36,902 nucleotides of DNA from Enterococcus faecalis 13-SD-W-01 (GTDB taxonomy: Bacteria; Bacillota; Bacilli; Lactobacillales; Enterococcaceae): contig KE351659.1 in NCBI GenBank assembly GCA_000415185.1, forward strand, positions 42,392 to 79,293, read 5' to 3'. The translations under genes and the position numbers were made by a program. Shown in pieces: positions 7,810 through 15,814 of this stretch. The stretch's first letter is position 1. Every line of letters begins with the position of its first letter. The notes under the pieces were generated by a model. The model saw only the letters and a program-made list of their open reading frames with translations. It ran no database searches and had not been told where the DNA came from.

Positions 7810-8175
7810 ATGAAAAAATTACTTTGGGGTCTAGTGATCACTATTATTCTAATTTTCGGTGCCTATAAAATCACTGAGATGACGGTGATGGGCGGAGATA
7901 CGTATTACGTACAAATCACAACGGATGGGCAAAAAGAAGTAGCCAAAGACGACAAAGGACAAGAATACGTTTCTTATGGATATTCCTTACCTGGATTTAA
8001 GGAAGACGGTTCTGAAAAAACAATGGAATTTAAAGGTATGAATCCTCGTCCATTGAAAAAAGATGCTTATTTAAAAATTACTTGGAACAAATCAAAAGGC
8101 GTAACAGGCTATGAAGAAGTCAAAAAAGCTGATGTACCTAAAAAAGCAGCTGAAAAACTGGAGGAGGAAAAATAA
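7810..8175 (+). CDS. yxeA: YxeA family (DUF1093) exported protein
   Basis: A 121-residue protein with a hydrophobic N-terminal segment (about 4-21) after MKK, then a beta-rich domain: DTYYVQITTDGQKE, EYVSYGYSLPGF, GSEKTMEFKGMNPRPLKKDAYLKITWN. This is the YxeA pattern. YxeA-type genes accompany YxdLM/BceAB-type transporters in Firmicutes and are induced by host-defence or bacteriocin-like peptides; the molecular role is unknown, and membrane-anchored or secreted location is likely. The C-terminal Lys/Glu-rich helix overlaps the ribosome-binding site of the ATPase gene, whose start is 1 bp past the stop, so the genes are tightly coupled. Confidence 0.75.
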   Translation: MKKLLWGLVITIILIFGAYKITEMTVMGGDTYYVQITTDGQKEVAKDDKGQEYVSYGYSLPGFKEDGSEKTMEFKGMNPRPLKKDAYLKITWNKSKGVTGYEEVKKADVPKKAAEKLEEEK

Positions 8176-8176
8176 A

Positions 8177-8929
8177 ATGGAAAAGATCGTTGATATAAAA
8201 GACATCACAAAAGTTTATGGAAAAAGCGGCGAACAACAAACTAAAGCGTTAAAAGGAATTTCTTTCGATGTGGAAAAAGGAGAGTTCATCGGGATCATGG
8301 GAGCTTCCGGATCAGGGAAATCCACACTTTTGAACCTTTTATCTACATTAGATAAACCAACTTCTGGAGAAATCCGAATCAACCAATCAGATGTGACGAA
8401 ATTAAAAGGAAATAAATTAGCCGATTTCCGAGCAAAAGAAATCGGATTTATCTTCCAAGATTTCAATTTGCTGGAAAACTTAACTGCACGAGAAAATATC
8501 GCTGTTCCGCTTTCGCTGCAAAATGTGAAACCAAAAGAAATCAAACGAAGAGTCCAAGAAGTGGCAGAAAGATTATCGATCACCCATATCTTAGACAGCT
8601 ATCCATCTAAAATATCTGGGGGACAAAAACAAAGGGTTGCCGCAGCACGTGCCTTGGTTACTCAACCAACGATTTTACTTGGTGACGAACCAACTGGAGC
8701 CTTGGATTCAAAAAGTGCCAGAGATTTGCTTGACACAATGGATGAGTTGAACCGTAAAGATGACGTATCGATTTTACTTGTGACACATGATCCATTTTCA
8801 GCAAGTTATTGTCAAAGAATCTTATTCATTAAAGATGGTGTTATCCATGAAGAAGTAAAACGCGAAGATCAAACAAGAGATGAATTTTATCGTCAAATCT
8901 TGATGATTTTAGGCAATTTGGAACAGTAA
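8177..8929 (+). CDS. BceA/YxdL-type ABC transporter ATPase
   Basis: A 250-residue ABC ATPase with Walker A GASGSGKS (42-49), the Q-loop IFQDFNLL, signature ISGGQKQRVAAARALV, Walker [15 protein letters not shown] and an H-loop THD. The [24 protein letters not shown] stretch and the RQILMILGNLE end are typical of BceA-type ATPases that pair with a single ten-helix permease. I chose the Met of MEKIVDIKD because GGAGGAAA lies 8 bases before it; an upstream in-frame Met would overlap yxeA. The pair confers resistance to, and senses, cell-wall-targeting peptide antibiotics in related bacteria, usually with a BceS-type kinase that is not in this window. Confidence 0.88.
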   Translation: MEKIVDIKDITKVYGKSGEQQTKALKGISFDVEKGEFIGIMGASGSGKSTLLNLLSTLDKPTSGEIRINQSDVTKLKGNKLADFRAKEIGFIFQDFNLLENLTARENIAVPLSLQNVKPKEIKRRVQEVAERLSITHILDSYPSKISGGQKQRVAAARALVTQPTILLGDEPTGALDSKSARDLLDTMDELNRKDDVSILLVTHDPFSASYCQRILFIKDGVIHEEVKREDQTRDEFYRQILMILGNLEQ

Positions 8930-8943
8930 GGGAGGAAAAAAGC

Positions 8944-10752
8944 ATGTTATGGAAATTATCACTTACTGGTATCAAAGGCAGAATGCGTGATTATATCGTA
9001 CTGTTTTCTGGACTAGTTATGGCTTCAGCAATCTTTTACATGTTCGAATCAATGGCAAGCAATGAAGCTTTTCTTAAAAGTAATTCAACCGTTGCATCCA
9101 CTGTATTGATTTTTCGTTTAGGCTCTGTATTATTAGGAATCATCACCTTTGTATATGTACTGTATGCCAATTCATTTCTAATGATGATGCGTCAGAAAGA
9201 CTATGCGATGTTTATGACATTAGGAGCAAAAGGAAGTAAAATTGCTCAAATGATCTTTACCGAAACATTTGTTGTGGGATCAATTGCGACTCTTGTCGGA
9301 TCAGCAGTTGGTATTGGATTAACCACGATCGTTAACAGTTTGCTAGTCGAACAGTTAAATTTGAAAATCACTCATTTTTCACCGCTCAGTGTTCATGGGT
9401 TGATTTATACAATCGTATTTTTTGTTCTTTTGTTCTTGCTTGCTGCTATTGTCAATGCTGTATCGATCGTAAAAAAACCAATTTTGACTCTTTTACGTGC
9501 CAATCAAACACCAGCAGAAGTGAAACAAAACAAACTTTCTTTTGCACTTGAAGTCATCTTCGGTGTTGTATTTTTAGGTATTGGTTATTATGTAATGACA
9601 GAATTAGGTAAATTCCAGTTGATGGGTATCGTTATTGCTTTGATCACTATCGTATTGGGAACATATCTTGTTTTCCATTCAGTTATTATCTTCTGTCTTT
9701 CATTGTTGAAAAAATCTGAAAGCATCTCAATGCGCAAATTGAACAATTTCACGATTTCTCAATTGACTTTCCGCATGCGTGAATATACACAGATGTTGTC
9801 AATGGTCGCAATGCTTTTCGCTCTTGCGTTAGGCGCATTGACTGTTGGTCTAGGGTTCAGAAATGAGATTGCAGAATTTACAAGATCAGTGTCTCCATAT
9901 GATGTTTATTTAAATAATGCACAAAAAGTAGATCAATCTAAAGTAGATAAAGCAGATCCAACATTCAGTGCAGTCTATGACCAAAAAGAAAATGATTCAA
10001 CGATTTATTTCAACATTCAGCAATTTGAAGAAAAACCGTTATATATGTTCAAATCAAAGAACATTGAAAAACGAAGCTATACATTTGAAAAGATACCTGC
10101 AGATAAATTAGCAGCAGATGTAAGTATGCAAGATGAATTGCGACAATATCTATTACCAGAACAAGAGACAAAAGAAATCAAAGTTGTTTCAAAAGCAGAA
10201 TTTGACCAACTTGCTTTACCAGATTCACAACTTCAATTGATCAAAGTAAAAGATTTCGCAGCTTCTTTAGAACCAATCGAGAAATTAGTAAATCTAAATG
10301 TAGAAAATAACCCATCCTACAAAGGAAGAGAATATGCAGTGACACAAAAATACGATGCATATGAAATGTTTAATGGGATATTCTCAGGACTTGAGTTCAT
10401 GGGCTTCTTCCTAGGTCTTGCTTTCTTGACAATGCTGGCAAGCTGCCTGATGTTCAAAATCTTGTCAGGTGCAAACAGCGACACAGTCCGTTACGAAATG
10501 CTTGAAAAAATCGGGACGCGCCAACATTTGTTGAAACAATCGATCCGAAGAGAAATCGGTGTGTTATTCTTAGCACCAGGAATCTTGGGTGTGGTTCATG
10601 TACTATTTGGTTTGAATATGTTCAAACTATTGATGAGCAACCCATACTATGATCTTTGGATACCATTTACGATTTTCTTTGTTCTATATCTGTTTTACTA
10701 TATTTTGACAACGTGGATCTACACGGGAATCGTATTGAAAAAGAGGTCGTGA
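8944..10752 (+). CDS. BceB/YxdM-type ABC transporter permease
   Basis: A 602-residue permease with the BceB layout: one N-terminal helix (about 17-38), further helices in pairs before and after, and a large extracytoplasmic domain (about residues 315-475) between the seventh and eighth helices. FtsX-like cores are visible at MRQKDYAMFMTLGAKGSKIAQM and near VRYEMLEKIGTRQHLLKQSI. It is a little shorter than B. subtilis BceB. GGGAGG precedes the start, 14 bp behind the ATPase gene. By analogy with BceAB and YxdLM it frees or removes lipid-II-cycle antibiotics and informs a partner kinase; in enterococci such transporters can be encoded away from their kinase. The stop codon abuts a structured repeat-like element. 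Confidence 0.88.
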   Translation: MLWKLSLTGIKGRMRDYIVLFSGLVMASAIFYMFESMASNEAFLKSNSTVASTVLIFRLGSVLLGIITFVYVLYANSFLMMMRQKDYAMFMTLGAKGSKIAQMIFTETFVVGSIATLVGSAVGIGLTTIVNSLLVEQLNLKITHFSPLSVHGLIYTIVFFVLLFLLAAIVNAVSIVKKPILTLLRANQTPAEVKQNKLSFALEVIFGVVFLGIGYYVMTELGKFQLMGIVIALITIVLGTYLVFHSVIIFCLSLLKKSESISMRKLNNFTISQLTFRMREYTQMLSMVAMLFALALGALTVGLGFRNEIAEFTRSVSPYDVYLNNAQKVDQSKVDKADPTFSAVYDQKENDSTIYFNIQQFEEKPLYMFKSKNIEKRSYTFEKIPADKLAADVSMQDELRQYLLPEQETKEIKVVSKAEFDQLALPDSQLQLIKVKDFAASLEPIEKLVNLNVENNPSYKGREYAVTQKYDAYEMFNGIFSGLEFMGFFLGLAFLTMLASCLMFKILSGANSDTVRYEMLEKIGTRQHLLKQSIRREIGVLFLAPGILGVVHVLFGLNMFKLLMSNPYYDLWIPFTIFFVLYLFYYILTTWIYTGIVLKKRS

Positions 10753-10753
10753 G

Positions 10754-10902
10754 CAAAGCGTTATGACTCGAGCACCAAGTAGGTACTATTCGACATTGAA
10801 TCCCTTCGTTCTTCGTGCTTCACAGCATTAAGACTCTTTTATCAGCAGAAATAGCTTTTCACATTTCAGCTGATAAAAGCTTAATGCCGAGAGTCAGCTT
10901 TG
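10754..10902. repeat. 149-bp multi-hairpin palindromic element
   Basis: The outer arms CAAAGC (10754-10759) and TGACTCG (10764-10770) pair with CGAGAGTCA (10888-10896) and GCTTTG (10897-10902). Inside are two hairpins: AGCACCAAG (10771-10779) with CTTCGTGCTT (10811-10820), and GCATTAAG plus CTTTTATCAGC (10825-10846) with GCTGATAAAAG plus CTTAATGC (10869-10887). The nested, mosaic design looks like an enterococcal miniature repeat (EFAR-like elements are known) or a structured RNA. It starts two bases after the permease stop. Confidence 0.6.
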
Positions 10903-10920
10903 AGAACACCGTTTAGAGAG

Positions 10921-10954
10921 AACCGCGACGGATACCGGCCGTCGCGGTTTTTTT
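10921..10954. terminator. Terminator shared by the bceB-type and AraC genes
   Basis: AACCGCGACGG (10921-10931) and CCGTCGCGGTT (10939-10949) form a perfect 11-bp stem with a 7-nt loop, followed by T7 on the plus strand. It sits between the convergent permease and AraC genes. Confidence 0.9.
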
Positions 10955-11858
10955 ATGTTGCTCGTGAAACGATTTCTTGATGTTCCAGCTGCTTCAAAAT
11001 GTGCTGCAGCGAAAGATTTTCGTATTCTTCTTTTTTGGCTCGTTTTCGATAATCGGTAGGGGTCTCACCAGTTTTTTTCTTGAACATGCGGCTGAAAACG
11101 ATCAAACTATGAAAGCCGGCTTGATAAGCGATTGCTTCTACCGTTTCATTTGTCATCGAAAGCAGGAACGCAGCTCGGTTGATGCGGATACCTAACAGAT
11201 ATTCTTTGACAGACATCCCTAGATTTTCATGGAACACACGAGAAAGGTGACTCCGATTGACCGATAAATGATCAGCGATTTCTTGAACAGTGATATCTTC
11301 AGTATAATGTTCACGAATAAATTCGATCGTTTCCAACGACAACTGTGACAGCTTTTTTTTATTTGGACTGGGAATCACACCGTTATCTGCTAAAAGTAAT
11401 CGAAGAAATCGATACAGCAGCTCTGTCAATTTTAGTTCATTCGCCAATGTATCAGCAGCGTAATCAAAACACTCTAAAATCACATCGGTATATTTTTGGA
11501 TATCTTCTGAAATAATTGTATAATTTTCTTCTTTAAAAGGTGTGTGGGCAATGAGTTTTTTTGCTGTGTCTCCGCTAAATGAAATCCAGGCATAGACCCA
11601 GGGCATTTCGACATCTGAGCGGTAAAACGTGGATTCACCAGGACGTATCAAGAAAATATCCCCTTTTTTCAACGTATATTGCTGATCACGAACATGATAC
11701 GTTCCTTTGCCGTCTAAAACGATGTGGACGATGTAATTATGGCGGATCGCCGGACCAAATGAGTGGAAAGGCAATGTTTTAGAGATGCCGCAAAAATCGA
11801 AGACCAGGTCATTAGATAGAAAATGTTGTTCTTTTTTTAAAAATAAAGCTTGTTCCAT
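10953..11858 (-). CDS. AraC-family regulator of the sugar operon
   Basis: A 301-residue AraC/XylS regulator. The N-terminal half has a cupin-like effector domain: HNYIVHIVLDGKGTYHVRDQQYTLKKGDIFLIRPGESTFYRSD. The C-terminal hundred residues hold two helix-turn-helix units: ITVQEIADHLSVNRSHLSRVFHENLGMSVKEYL, and VEAIAYQAGFHSLIVFSRMFKKKTGETPTDYRKR. It matches the MsmR/RafR type that activates oligosaccharide operons. I chose MEQALFLKK as the start: AAAGGGGG lies 7 bases before it, while the Met two codons upstream is too close and the longest frame adds 18 residues. It is divergent from the permease-galM-galK operon and is its likely activator; a galactoside is the likely effector, which is inference. 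Confidence 0.85.
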   Translation of the reverse strand: MEQALFLKKEQHFLSNDLVFDFCGISKTLPFHSFGPAIRHNYIVHIVLDGKGTYHVRDQQYTLKKGDIFLIRPGESTFYRSDVEMPWVYAWISFSGDTAKKLIAHTPFKEENYTIISEDIQKYTDVILECFDYAADTLANELKLTELLYRFLRLLLADNGVIPSPNKKKLSQLSLETIEFIREHYTEDITVQEIADHLSVNRSHLSRVFHENLGMSVKEYLLGIRINRAAFLLSMTNETVEAIAYQAGFHSLIVFSRMFKKKTGETPTDYRKRAKKEEYENLSLQHILKQLEHQEIVSRAT

Positions 11859-11880
11859 CTGCATTCCCCCTTTAATTAAC

Positions 11881-11909
11881 AATCTAGTAGTTTCTTTTGA
11901 TAAATGCAA
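11881..11909 (-). promoter_or_regulatory. Promoter of the AraC gene
   Basis: On the minus strand TTGCAT (11904-11909), a 17-bp spacer and TAGATT (11881-11886) form a reasonable sigma-A promoter, about 25 bp upstream of the chosen start codon. Confidence 0.5.
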
Positions 11910-11946
11910 CAAAAAGTTAAATAGTCGTCACATTCGGCTGATGGAA

Positions 11947-11960
11947 AGTAAGCGATTACT
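11947..11960. promoter_or_regulatory. Candidate cre site (CcpA) in the divergent promoter region
   Basis: AGTAAGCGATTACT matches the cre consensus TGWAANCGNTNWCA at 12 of 14 positions, missing only the two outermost bases, and is itself nearly palindromic (AAGTAA-GCGA-TTACTT). It would place AraC and sugar-operon transcription under carbon catabolite control. Confidence 0.5.
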
Positions 11961-12001
11961 TGTTAAGATAAATGTATGAAAAATTTCTTTATATGACAAA
12001 T

Positions 12002-12013
12002 TAAAGCGCTTTA
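12002..12013. promoter_or_regulatory. Second cre-like palindrome before the sugar permease
   Basis: TAAAGCGCTTTA is a perfect 12-bp palindrome whose core AAAGCGCTTT is that of strong cre sites, but the flanking TG/CA pairs are absent. It lies 36 bp before the permease start. Either a weak cre or the operator of another regulator. Confidence 0.4.
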
Positions 12014-12048
12014 TTTGTTAAAATAAATGAAAAGGGGCTAGCAATAAA

Positions 12049-13488
12049 ATGAATGAGAAAATGAAACAACGAGTGTCGTATGCTTTAGGCGCGTTTGGAC
12101 ATGATACGTTTTATGTCACGTTAAGCACTTATTTTATGATTTTCGTTACCAGTTCTTTATTTGCAGGTGCAGATAAAGCAACAACAGCTAAAATGATCGG
12201 TGTTGTGACAAGTTTAGTCGTAGGGATTCGTTTAGTTGAAATCTTTTTTGATCCAATCATCGGAGGAATCATCGATAATACGCGATCGAAATATGGCAAG
12301 TTCAAACCGTGGTTAGTGATTGGCGGGATAATCAGTTCTGTTTTGCTGATTTTTCTTTTCAGTAATTTTTTCGGTCTATCGACAGCTAATCCAACCGTCT
12401 TTATTTTTGTTTTTACAATCGTTTTTATATTGCTTGATAGTTTTTATTCATTCAAAGATATCGCTTTTTGGTCAATGATCCCAGCTTTGAGTACAGAGAC
12501 AAAAGAACGTGAAACATTAGCTACTTTCGCTCGTTTCGGTTCTTCACTTGGTGCAAATGGTACGACATTGATCGTTGTTCCAATCGTTACGCTTTTTACG
12601 TATTTAGTGACTGGTTCACATACACAAGGAGCATCTGGCTGGTTCTGGTTTGGGGTCATCGCGGCGGTTATTTCTGGCGGTACAGCAATCTTGACTGCTT
12701 TTGGGACAAAAGAAAATGATAGCGTTATCCGTCAGCAAACCGAAAAAAGCGGAATCAAAGAAGTGTTTAAAGCAATTGGGCAAAACGACCAGCTGATGTG
12801 GCTTTCTTTGGCTTATGTCGCTTATGCAATCGCAAATGTAGCAACGACTGCTGTTTTATTTTATTTCTTCAAATATGTGCTGGATCAACAAGCCATTTAT
12901 TGGGTCGTCGGATTAGTAGCAGCAATCTTAGGTTTGATCGCTGTTCCCCTGTTTCCAGTTTTAACAAGACTGATTTCCCGACGTTATGTTTATCTTGGCG
13001 GACTAGCTTTGATGATCTTATCTTATGTATTGTTTACTATTTCAGGAACAAATTTGGTGTTAGTTATTATTGGTTTGGTTCTCTTTTATTTCCCGCAACA
13101 GCTTATTTTCCTTTCTGCACTGATGACGATTACCGATTCAGTAGAATATGGCCAATGGAAAAATGGGATCCGCAACGAAGCTGTGACCCTTTCGATTCGT
13201 CCGCTTTTAGATAAAATCGCCGGCGCCTTATCAAATGGGATCGTTGGTTTTATCGCTGTCGCTTCAGGAATGACAGGTAAAGCAACCGCTTCGGATATCA
13301 CGATGCAAGGAATCGCGACATTTAAAGCATATGCATTTTATGCTCCTGCAGCATTGATGATTTTCTCAGCTGCAATCTTTGCTTGGAAAATCACACTGAC
13401 TGAAAAGAAACATGCGAAAATCGTGCAAGAATTAGAAACCAAATTAGGTGTTGAGGAAGAAGAGTCCGTACTTATCAGCGAAATTTAG
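12049..13488 (+). CDS. GPH-family sugar:cation symporter
   Basis: A 479-residue permease of the glycoside-pentoside-hexuronide family with about 12 membrane helices. Family landmarks: RVSYALGAFGHDTFYVTLSTYFMIF at the start, FFDPIIGGIIDNTRSKYGKFKPWLVIGG in the first cytoplasmic loop, and SVEYGQWKNGIRNEAVTLSIRPLLDKIAGALSNG late in the protein. These match melibiose/lactose/raffinose-type carriers. The short C-terminal tail has no fused PTS IIA domain, unlike LacS of streptococci. AAAAGGGG precedes the start. galM follows 11 bp after the stop, so galactose or a galactoside is the likely substrate; no galactosidase lies in the window. Confidence 0.85.
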   Translation: MNEKMKQRVSYALGAFGHDTFYVTLSTYFMIFVTSSLFAGADKATTAKMIGVVTSLVVGIRLVEIFFDPIIGGIIDNTRSKYGKFKPWLVIGGIISSVLLIFLFSNFFGLSTANPTVFIFVFTIVFILLDSFYSFKDIAFWSMIPALSTETKERETLATFARFGSSLGANGTTLIVVPIVTLFTYLVTGSHTQGASGWFWFGVIAAVISGGTAILTAFGTKENDSVIRQQTEKSGIKEVFKAIGQNDQLMWLSLAYVAYAIANVATTAVLFYFFKYVLDQQAIYWVVGLVAAILGLIAVPLFPVLTRLISRRYVYLGGLALMILSYVLFTISGTNLVLVIIGLVLFYFPQQLIFLSALMTITDSVEYGQWKNGIRNEAVTLSIRPLLDKIAGALSNGIVGFIAVASGMTGKATASDITMQGIATFKAYAFYAPAALMIFSAAIFAWKITLTEKKHAKIVQELETKLGVEEEESVLISEI

Positions 13489-13499
13489 GAGGAAAATGG

Positions 13500-14534
13500 A
13501 TGAAAATCGAGAAACAAGACTTTGGCGGCGGTTGTCACTTGCTGACGATTGAAAATGACAACAAAACAACACTTGCAGTATCTGATTTTGGTGCCAGGAT
13601 CGTTCGCTTGACGGTTTTAATTGATGGGGAGCCGCGCGAATTGATTTTAGGGTTTGACCAAGCGGAAGAATATCAAGAAAAAGATCCTTATATCGGTGCA
13701 TCGATCGGCCGTGTAGCTGGAAGAATCAAAGAAGGACGTTTTGTGATTAATGGTAAAAGCTGTCAAGCAGATACGGATCCGAAAACTGGTCATACATTAC
13801 ACGGAAATAATGGTTTTGATACAAAAAAATGGGCCTACACAACAGTCATCGGCAAAAATGAAGCTTCAGTCATTTTTTCATTGACTAGTCTAGACCAAGA
13901 AAACGGGTTTCCAGGAAATCTAGATGCAGAAGTTCGCTATACATTGACAAATGATGATGTTTGGCGTGTGACTACTCGCGGTATTAGTGATCAAGATACA
14001 TTGTTCAATCCGACTAATCATGTGTATTTCAATTTGTCAGGAAATGTGGACGAACCAATTGATGAACACACATTGCAAGTAAATAGTGACCTGTTTGCTA
14101 AGTTAAAAGAAGACATGATCCCAACAGGTGAGATTTGTGCAGTTGAACAAACACCATTTGATTTTCAGGAACCGAAAAAATTGAAGACGGTCTTCAAAAG
14201 TGAGTTTCAACAATCACAAATGGTAGATGGAATCGATCATCCATTTTTCTTGAAAAACAATGGTCATTTTCTTCCTGTAGCAACCTTGACTAGTCCAGAT
14301 GAAAAAGCAGCCATCGAAGTCTCAACAAATGCTTCGTGTGCGGTGATCTTCACAGCGAATTTTGGCGAAAATGGTCCAAAAATGAAAAGGAAAAAACTGG
14401 TAAATCATGGCGGCATCACTTTTGAGACGCAAGAAGCACCTGGTTCAGAACAATTCGGCAGCTTTGGCAATATCTTTTTGCCAGCTGGGCATGTGCGAGA
14501 ATGGGTAACAGAGTTTAAAATTTTAAGCAAATGA
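13500..14534 (+). CDS. galM: Aldose 1-epimerase (galactose mutarotase)
   Basis: A 344-residue cytoplasmic enzyme of the GalM beta-sandwich family that interconverts beta- and alpha-galactose before phosphorylation. Seen: the substrate-binding R71 region YIGASIGRVAGRI, H101 in TLHGNNGFD, the catalytic H174 in FNPTNHVYFNLSG, and the candidate catalytic Glu near 315 in FETQEAPGSEQF. Length is normal. TTAGGAGG overlaps the end of the permease gene. It lies between the permease and galK, as in Leloir operons. Confidence 0.93.
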   Translation: MKIEKQDFGGGCHLLTIENDNKTTLAVSDFGARIVRLTVLIDGEPRELILGFDQAEEYQEKDPYIGASIGRVAGRIKEGRFVINGKSCQADTDPKTGHTLHGNNGFDTKKWAYTTVIGKNEASVIFSLTSLDQENGFPGNLDAEVRYTLTNDDVWRVTTRGISDQDTLFNPTNHVYFNLSGNVDEPIDEHTLQVNSDLFAKLKEDMIPTGEICAVEQTPFDFQEPKKLKTVFKSEFQQSQMVDGIDHPFFLKNNGHFLPVATLTSPDEKAAIEVSTNASCAVIFTANFGENGPKMKRKKLVNHGGITFETQEAPGSEQFGSFGNIFLPAGHVREWVTEFKILSK

Positions 14535-14544
14535 GGGAAGTACA

Positions 14545-15732
14545 ATGAAAAGAAGTCGTGAATTAAATACAAAATTTGCAGAAATATTTGGTCCGAAAGA
14601 AACGACTCAATATTTTTCTCCCGGACGAATCAATTTGATTGGAGAACATACCGATTATAACGGCGGACATGTTTTTCCGGCAGCAATCACTTACGGTACA
14701 TTTGGTGTAGCTGCACCGCGAGAGGATAATAAAGTCTTTGTTTATTCGACCAATTTTGAAGAAGCGGGTGTCATCACTTTTTCACTCGATGATCTTTCTT
14801 ATGATAAACATGCAGGCTGGGCAAATTATGTCAAAGGCATGATTTTGAAGGTCGCAGAAGCTGGTTATTCTATTCCTAGAGGGTTTGATCTTTTAGTTGA
14901 AGGAACGATCCCGAATGGTGCAGGACTTTCCAGCAGTGCTTCTTTGGAATTGCTGGTTGGGGTTGTTTTAGAATCTCTATTTGAATTGCCCATCGATCGT
15001 TTAGAGTTAGTAAAATTAGGAAAAAAAGTCGAAAATGAATTTATTGGTGTCAATTCAGGGATCATGGATCAATTTGCCATCGGTTTTGGCGAAAAAGATC
15101 AAGCCATCTTATTAGATACCAATACATTAAAATATGAAATGGTCCCTACAGAATTAGGCAGTTATGCTGTAGTCATCATGAATACGAACAAGCGCCGTGA
15201 GCTTGCAGATTCAAAATACAATGAGCGAAGAAGCGAGTGTGAAGAAGCACTGAAAAGATTACAGGAAAAATTGTCCATCAATTCTTTAGGCGAATTGTCA
15301 GAAGAACAATTCGCTGAAAACGAATCACTTATCGGGGACGAAACACTGATCAAACGCGCAAAACATGCAGTGACAGAAAACCAGCGTACATTAAAAGCAA
15401 AAAAAGCATTAGCAGGCGGGGACTTAGACTACTTCGGTCAGCTGCTGAATGCCTCCCATGCGTCCTTGCAGCATGATTATGAAGTGACAGGAATCGAATT
15501 AGATACGTTAGTAGAATCAGCACAAAAACAACCAGGTGTTCTAGGCGCCCGAATGACTGGGGCAGGATTTGGCGGCTGTGCAATTGCTTTAGTCGAAGAA
15601 AAACAAATCCCGACATTCAAGAATAATGTTTATGATGAATATGTCAAAACAATCGGCTATGCGCCTGACTTCTATGTTGCACATATCGGAAGCGGCACGC
15701 AAAAAATAGAAGAGCCGGAAGCTGTACGATAA
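14545..15732 (+). CDS. galK: Galactokinase
   Basis: A 395-residue GHMP kinase that makes galactose-1-phosphate. All three signatures are present: the galactokinase motif GRINLIGEHTDYNGG (27-41), the ATP-binding IPNGAGLSSSASLELL (122-137) and C-terminal MTGAGFGGCAIALV. The catalytic base is D175 in NSGIMDQFA. GAGGGAAG precedes the start, 10 bp behind galM. It is last in the operon and is followed by a strong terminator; galE and galT, needed for the next Leloir steps, are not in this window and must lie elsewhere if the pathway is complete. Confidence 0.95.
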   Translation: MKRSRELNTKFAEIFGPKETTQYFSPGRINLIGEHTDYNGGHVFPAAITYGTFGVAAPREDNKVFVYSTNFEEAGVITFSLDDLSYDKHAGWANYVKGMILKVAEAGYSIPRGFDLLVEGTIPNGAGLSSSASLELLVGVVLESLFELPIDRLELVKLGKKVENEFIGVNSGIMDQFAIGFGEKDQAILLDTNTLKYEMVPTELGSYAVVIMNTNKRRELADSKYNERRSECEEALKRLQEKLSINSLGELSEEQFAENESLIGDETLIKRAKHAVTENQRTLKAKKALAGGDLDYFGQLLNASHASLQHDYEVTGIELDTLVESAQKQPGVLGARMTGAGFGGCAIALVEEKQIPTFKNNVYDEYVKTIGYAPDFYVAHIGSGTQKIEEPEAVR

Positions 15733-15760
15733 AACGAAAACAACGATCGGCTCCACAAAT

Positions 15761-15797
15761 AAAAAGGACTAAGGCATAACGCCTTAGTCCTTTTTAT
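15761..15797. terminator. Bidirectional terminator between galK and the hydrolase gene
   Basis: AAAAAGGACTAAGGC (15761-15775) pairs perfectly with GCCTTAGTCCTTTTT (15781-15795) across a 5-nt loop. A-run and T-run flanks make it work in both directions. Confidence 0.95.
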
Positions 15798-15814
15798 TAA
15801 AACGCTGGTTTATC

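Noticed and set aside
12798-13214. 138-codon frame overlapping the GPH permease in another frame
   Set aside because: Residue composition (many Phe, Cys, Arg) is that of an out-of-frame reading of membrane helices; no start signal.
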